From: Timema cristinae
Lineage: Eukaryota > Arthropoda > Insecta > Phasmatodea > Timematidae
Direction of reading: 5' to 3'
Assembly (NCBI GenBank): GCA_039000515.1
Contig: JBCFYV010000252.1
Location: 29,447-93,446, forward strand
DNA length: 64,000 nt
This document shows, in pieces, positions 58,469 through 64,000 of the stretch (position 1 is the stretch's first letter; every line of letters starts with the position of its first letter). The notes under the pieces are model-generated. The model saw nothing but the letters and a program-made list of their open reading frames with translations. It did not search any database and was not told the DNA's origin. The position numbers were made by a program, and so were the translations under genes.

Positions 58469-59828
58469 ATGGCCTCAGACTCGGATGTAGAAATCAACGT
58501 TGAAGGAACGGACGATGATGATGACATGGAAGAACAAGGCCAGGAAGGGGCCCCAGCCAACACGGAAATAGAAAAAAACTTTGAGCCAGTTTCTGGACTC
58601 AAGCGAAAACTCAGGACCAGACCAGGACAGGAAGTTCTACAATCGAAGGCCATAAAAATCAATAACAAGTTTGCAAGCTTGTCTAGCCTACGGGATGAAC
58701 CATCGATTAGTCAAACGGGTCAACCGAGTGGAGGTACGAAAGAAAGTTCCACCCCACGTCGCATAAAGACCCCTCCAGTGATTGTAACAAATGCAACACA
58801 ATACAACAAAGTCATAAAGCTCCTAAACAGCGGACTGCAAGATGACTACAAAGTGTATTGTATTGCACAGGGTATTAAGGTGGTCACGACCTTCTTCAGA
58901 GATTACTCCGCTTTGTTAAAGCTGCTAAAACAGAACACCTTGGAACACTTCACTTATGTCCTTCCCAAGGACAAGCCCTTCAAGGCAGTAATCAAGGGCC
59001 TGCATGCAAGTATGCCCTGCGCAGAAATAAAGGAGGAACTGGAGAACAGGGGATTCACGCCAACCGATGTGAGGCAATTATACTCGAAATCTGCTCCACA
59101 GGCAGCGACACCGAGACCCCTACCAATATTTGTCTGCACCCTTGTGAGGACAGAAGGAGTTGGGCGAGATATACAAGGTAAAAGTCATCAACCACACGGT
59201 AGTGAAGATCGAGGAATACCGTGCTTCACAGAGCACAATTCTACAGTGCCATCGTTGCCAACGTTTCGGCCACTCCAAGAACTACTGTGCCCAAAAACCA
59301 CGCTGCATCAAGTGTATAGGAGAGCACCTGACAGTAGAGTGCCAGAAAAAGGACAAAACAACACCAGCACAATGCGTAAACTGCAAGGGACCGCACGCAG
59401 TTAACTATCGCAATTGCCCTAAATTTATACGTGAGCTGGAAAAGAAAAACCAAGGGTCAGGAAAGACAAAGGAAGGGGAAAGCAAAGTGGCTAACCCTTC
59501 TCCATGCGTGGTGGGGTATCTTAAACCATCAACAGGCCAGCAAATTTCGGTTAGCCAACCAACACCACCAACAAACATGGGATTGAGCAAACCATCTTAT
59601 AGTGGAGTGGTCAAGAGGATGACCAAAAAGGACAAAAAAGAGGACCATGACACGGATGAATCCTTGGACTTAAAGGACCTCCTACAAATCATCAAATATA
59701 TTAACGTCGCAGGCTTACTCCAACTCCTGAGGAAGTATGTAGTAAGGCTGAAGAACGCGCCAGACAAAACAACCAAAGTAATGATACTTCTTGAAGCCGC
59801 AACTGAATTCTTCTGCGATGGATACTGA
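58469..59828 (+). pseudogene. ORF1 (Gag-like) of the jockey LINE, one frameshift
   Basis: The first frame starts at ATG 58469 with an acidic N-terminus (DSDVEINVEGTDDDDDMEEQ). It continues to VIKGLHASMPCAEIKEELEN (about residue 182 on), a typical PRE_C2HC-type segment of jockey ORF1. At about 59150-59156 a single base change of frame moves the reading into a second frame, which carries three zinc knuckles: CHRCQRFGHSKNYC (CX2CX4HX4C), CIKCIGEHLTVEC and CVNCKGPHAVNYRNC. A basic, Lys-rich tail and a Leu-rich end follow, stopping at 59828. Joined, the product would be about 450 residues, normal for the clade. It binds element RNA and helps it reach the chromosome. The frameshift may be real or a sequencing error. 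Confidence 0.85.
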
Positions 59829-62507
59829 GCAGGGAAGAGGCACAGAAGACTCATTGAACATTCTGTTCTGGAATGCTAATGGACTGGTACTACAAAAACA
59901 CGAGTTCCGAAAACTTCTGGAGACGTATGGAGTCGACATTGCTCTGATCTGTGAGACCCACCTATCAGAACAAAAGAAGATGAGGTTCTTCGGATACGAG
60001 ATGTACCGCAACGATAGACCAGTTGGCAGGGGAGGGGGCACAGCCGTGTTGGTGCGTAGCAACCTCGCTCACTACCAAACGAATTTACCGGCTATGGATT
60101 ATATCGAATCCACTTCGATAGCCATTCCCACAGGGCGGACGCAGATAGTATTTACAGCTGTTTACAGAAGCCCTGCTGTCCCCCTCACCATCGAGGACCT
60201 AGACAGACTCATGTCGAGAAAGGACTTCCTCATTGCGGGAGATCTCAACTGTAAACACACGAGCTGGAACAGTCGCGTGTCAAATCAGGCAGGCCGGACA
60301 CTGGCTGGCCAGGCATCAACCAAAAACTTTACAGTCCTGGCGACCAACGAGCCGACGTACTATCCTTCAAACTACAGGCATCTCCCCGACGTACTGGATG
60401 TAGTCCTGACGGATCTCGACACGCTACCGGAAGATCTCGAAGCCCTGAATGAACTCGACTCCGACCATCTCCCGGTCTTCGGAAGAATATCACTTAAGAC
60501 AAATCCAAGACTGGCTTACCACAGGAGGAAGATACCCAGAAGTGACTGGGAAGAGTATCGACGGGTACTGACAGAGGCTATTCCATTGAACATGGAGGTA
60601 AATTCCCCGGAAGAAGTGGACAGCTCCATTACCCTTCTGACGGCTACAATACTCGAAGCGTACCGTGTAACAACTGTTTTCGAGACGCCACCGGTGACGT
60701 TGAAGAGGGACGACCCTGAGCTGAGCTTCATGATAGCCCTTAAGAGGGAAGCGCGTAGGGAATGGCAGCAGCACCGAGATCCGAGGCATCGGGCTGAGTA
60801 CAACAGGCTAAGAGCCCTGGTGCGCAGGAAGGCCAAAGCTCTAAAGATCTCCAACTGGAACGAATTCGTAACGAACACTTTAGCTGTGGACGGCAACGTG
60901 TGGAAGGCGTCGAGACAGCTCAAAGGCACGAAAGGAAAGACGGGGACCACGGTCATTCACGGAAGAAGAGGGTTGGTATACCGGGGAGAGGCCAAGGCAG
61001 AGGCCATAGCTGAATCACTGGAAGATCAGTTCAAGGCAAACTCAGAGCCTCAAGACGAAGAGTTCACCAGGACTGTAAGAAGAACGGTTGGGGTATATTT
61101 AGCAGAGCCGGTTATAGAACTACCACCCCCCATCACCAGGAATGAAGTCTCCTACCAGGTGGAAAAATTGAAGCCACGAAAAGCGGCAGGCCAAGACAGG
61201 ATCTCAAACGAGATGCTGCGACACGCACCGGAAGGTGTAATCCAACTATTAACAAAAATGTTTTCAAAGACATTCTTGGCAGGCTACTTCCCGGAGGCAT
61301 GGAAAGTTGCCGACGTTGTCTCATTGCCTAAACCAGGCAAGGACCGCAAATTCCCGCAGAACAGGCGGCCCATCAGTCTTCTTAGCAATATAGGAAAACT
61401 ATTTGAAAAAATAATTTTGCAGCGGCTGAAAGCCTTCGGCAGGGAGCACAGGATTATTCCCGATGCCCAGTTCGGATTTCGGACCCGGCACTCAACGATA
61501 CACCCGGTCCTGAGCCTAGTGGAGGATGTGACAGAAAGTTTCAATATCGGGGAAGTCACGCTATCAGTACTTATGGATGTAGAGAAGGCATTTGATAAGG
61601 TCTGGCACGCCGGCCTTATCTACAAATTAATTCAAGCCAATTTCCCAAAAGTATATGTGCAGATAATCAACAGCTTTCTAACTGGGCGACAATTCCAGGT
61701 CAAGATGGAAGGGAAAAGGTCGCTTCTTCATAGGGTCGGAGCGGGGTGCCACAGGGGTCGGCACTCTCCCCGTTCCTTTACACTATTTACGTCGCAGACA
61801 TCCCCACCGACCCGATGATAAAGACCAGGCTCTTCGCAGACGATACAATGTTCTACACCGCCAACAGGAACGTGAAATACGCCCATCGCCGTCTGCAACG
61901 ATACCTGGACGAGTTCAGCAGCTGGCTGGAAAAATGGAGAATTAGAGTAAATGCAGAAAAATCGTCAGCCATGTTGATTACTAGGAGGAGACCCCAAACA
62001 CCGGACCAGTTTGTAGTATTGGAGGAGGATATCCCCTACAAAAACGCTATGAAATACCTTGGGGTGATGATCGACTCTAGACTCGCATGGAAGGAGCATG
62101 TAAACTATACGAGAAAAAAGGCAATGGGGGCATTCATCGCAAACTACGGCCTGCTCAAGACCCCAGTGCTAGGGATCAACAACAAGATGCTACTATACAA
62201 GAGTTTAGTACAACCAATACTGCTGTACGGATGTGAGGCGTGGGGGTATGCCCCAGAGTCAGTGTTAGGTACACTACAAACAGTACAGAACAAGGTGATT
62301 AGGAGTATCCTAGGTGTCAACACCCGATCCAGCAACGAGTTCATTCACGCTACCACTGGCTGTGCGACATTACAGGAAATCTTCCGGCAGCGAGGCGACA
62401 AGTTCTATAAACGAGCCCGCGAGGTAGAGGATAACGCCATAATTAGAAGACTCGGCCAATACGACCCCCATGAGACAAGGAGATACAAGAAGCCCCGACT
62501 CGAATGA
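59818..62507 (+). pseudogene. ORF2 (endonuclease and reverse transcriptase) of the jockey LINE, one frameshift
   Basis: I choose ATG 59818, which overlaps the end of ORF1 by 11 bp; an upstream in-frame ATG at 59791 is also possible. Endonuclease motifs are LFWNANGL, LICETHL, AVYRSP, IAGDLNCKHTSWNS and LDSDHLPV. Reverse transcriptase motifs are LPKPGKD, NRRPISLLSNIGKLFEK, DAQFGFRTRHST, VLMDVEKAFDKVWH (Asp at 61576-61578), PQGSALSPFLY, and FADD at 61833-61844, followed by MKYLGVMIDSRL. The frame is lost at about 61743-61746, where one G seems missing in a G-run before PQGS, and is then open to the stop at 62507. Joined length would be about 895 residues, normal for jockey. No RNase H domain is seen. 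All key catalytic residues remain. Confidence 0.9.
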
Positions 62508-62997
62508 GAAATACATCTGCACACCTTCCCAATCAGCCCCTTCCTAATAACCACTCCTCTTCTAAGCATAGCCAATCCCTGGGTCCCCATCCTCTCACGA
62601 CCCCACAACTATGAACTAGAATCATTCTATTCACACTTTCACTTTCATCAACGCCATCTTCGCTTAGGGACTAATATTATTCCATGTATTTTCTTTCAGC
62701 TCGTCTAGAACTTACTTACACACTACACCACTCACATCGGGCCTAACTGCGCTTGTGTTTTCCATCACAGTGTATGAGGGCTCGATCTAGCTACTACACA
62801 CAAACACTGCTGCTCCCAACATACAAACCTTCACCCACCAACTCCATTTTCCCTTCACAATCAACTCACACACTCACACATAAAGGTTATGATCTGTGAC
62901 TACAGATCGGTACTTTAGGCAAAAAATAGCCGCCTACTTCCTCTGAAAGTCGCTTCTGACACTCAGAGTTAGTAGTTTAAGGCAAACAAGGGAGCTA
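62508..62997 (+). other. 3' UTR of the jockey LINE
   Basis: A plus-strand stretch rich in C and A (many CTCACAC and ACACT words), with almost no G in its middle part, then ending in more mixed sequence up to GGGAGCTA. I see no polyadenylation signal or A-tail, which leaves the exact end uncertain. Confidence 0.5.
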
Positions 62998-63089
62998 ACC
63001 ACTATCATGTTTAACATTGTAGTTTAATTTCTTAAAGTATTATTTCAAAATAATATATTGTATATTTTAAAATGGGATTTTTTATTTTA

Positions 63090-63340
63090 TCGTAGAAAGA
63101 TAAAGTGTTGTAATCGTGAAAATGCTTGACCTCGAGTTTATGATGGGAAACGGTGTGTTTTTATGTTCTCCCAAAACCCCTACCCCAAAAAGATGTAACA
63201 GTTCTGTAGGTCCCCGGGCCTATATCCCAATTGAATTGTTGGATTTTATTCAAACTTGATATTTAGATGTTTAGACTACACCTCAGGATATTATTTGATT
63301 TTAACCCTGTCATAAATATAGGGTAGCTTACTTATGAACT
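63090..63340 (+). repeat. Dispersed non-coding repeat family R37, copy 4
   Basis: It begins GTGTTGTAATCGTGAAAAT, followed by TTTATGATGGGAAACG, a CTCCCAAAACCCCTACC block and a later ATAAATATAGGGTAGCTTAC. The blocks follow the order of copy 1 at 37095, with more divergence. Confidence 0.5.
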
Positions 63341-64000
63341 GCTATTGAGAACTCTTAAATTTTTTGAAAATGGCATTTACAATTTTGTTTATAACAGATA
63401 TCTATGAAGGGTTTGACCTGACAAACACAACTGTATTCTGGCTTTTTGGGAAAATCCACTTGAGTGTAGTGCTGATGAGTAGTTTTTGACAATTCATAAT
63501 TTTTATAAAATACCTTCAAGATTTTGTTCCAAATTTGTATGTGAGGGGTATTGTATATGAAAAAACAATAATGTATGTCTATTTTTCTCAAATTAATTAA
63601 TAGGTGGTTTACTTAAGGTTATATTAGAAAATGGGTAACTAGGAATGATTCCTAGTGATAGATAACAATATATTTTTATAAATATAAATAATTTGAATGT
63701 TGTTAAGAAAAGCTAATTTTTTAATTTTCTGCATCTTTTTTTAATGTTTTAAACAATCATAAAACTATTTTCTTAATTTTAGTTCCAAGATATCCATTTA
63801 TCTGTCAAAGTTTGTACGAGTGTTTCTCACTATGTAATTTATCAACTAATAAACGCTAAATTAAAGTTCTAGTAATTGTAATGAAACTTGTCATTAAATA
63901 AGAAAACACCAAAACATTGATTAAGCAACATTAGAAGACAAGACGGCAAAGTAATGTTCCAATATAGGCCTACGTCTGACAGTAAATCAGTAAGTAATAT
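63341..64000. other. AT-rich end of window, nothing recognised
   Basis: The 78-codon minus-strand frame at 63355-63591 has no motif. No repeat or RNA could be supported up to the window edge. Confidence 0.5.

Larger units (their letters stand above)
58026..62997 (+). mobile_element. Jockey-clade LINE, nearly complete
   Basis: About 4.97 kb with a 5' UTR holding tandem units, ORF1 with PRE_C2HC-like and zinc-knuckle parts, ORF2 with endonuclease and reverse transcriptase, and a C/A-rich 3' UTR of about 490 bp. The length fits jockey-clade elements. The 11-bp word ACCACTATCAT is found at 58015-58025 and 62998-63008 and may be the target-site duplication; this sets the ends given here. The 3' end has no poly-A, which is unusual for this clade, so the ends are tentative. 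Only one frameshift per ORF is visible, which makes this the youngest-looking autonomous element in the window. Confidence 0.85.

Noticed and set aside
58954..62608. Minus-strand frames of 60 to 146 codons across the jockey LINE
   Set aside because: They are antisense shadows of a GC-rich coding element with clear plus-strand motifs.

Overview
The window looks like eukaryotic, AT-rich, intergenic DNA from an arthropod, most likely an insect. The evidence is the set of repeats: R1-clade and jockey-clade LINEs, tRNA-derived SINEs, a mariner-type transposase relic, a palindromic MITE and many minisatellites. A hemipteran host is only a guess from general look. I recognise no intact host gene, no true tRNA or rRNA gene, and no prokaryotic features such as operons or CRISPR. 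Every long readable protein belongs to a mobile element or its remains.

Bases 1 to about 19950 look like poorly polished assembly. Homopolymers are over-long, runs of G, A and T are frequent, and known protein motifs change frame every few tens of residues. From about 20 kb the sequence is clean. The first 8.5 kb holds no recognisable gene, only a short tandem repeat, two SINE-like pieces and a pyrimidine-rich tract. From 8540 to 21138 lies a striking mosaic: one long (TATG)n microsatellite locus interrupted by four R1-clade LINE insertions. Three are on the minus strand (8905-11940, 12566-17300, 17511-18912) and one on the plus strand (19492-21082). They fall into two families. The target fits the Waldo group of R1-clade elements, which insert into (ACAY)n repeats.

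From 21 to 53 kb the sequence is AT-rich and non-coding. It carries SINEs, a duplicated nuclear-receptor-like everted repeat, a relic of a widespread arthropod cysteine-rich protein at 33 kb, and six separate minisatellites with periods of 29, 51, 43, 75, 31 and 28 bp. The largest is a 75-bp satellite of 39 copies (41328-44260). One SINE family with a (TAA)n tail has five copies, three with target-site duplications visible in the sequence.

From 55 kb to the end lie a perfect-looking fold-back MITE with mariner-like ends flanked by TA, a broken mariner-type transposase, a SINE inserted directly after it, and a nearly intact jockey-clade LINE (58026-62997). The LINE has two ORFs, each with a single one-base frameshift, and tandem promoter-like units in its 5' UTR. 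The SINEs depend on LINE machinery, and the MITE would depend on a mariner transposase. Apart from the possibly near-functional jockey element, everything mobile here looks dead.
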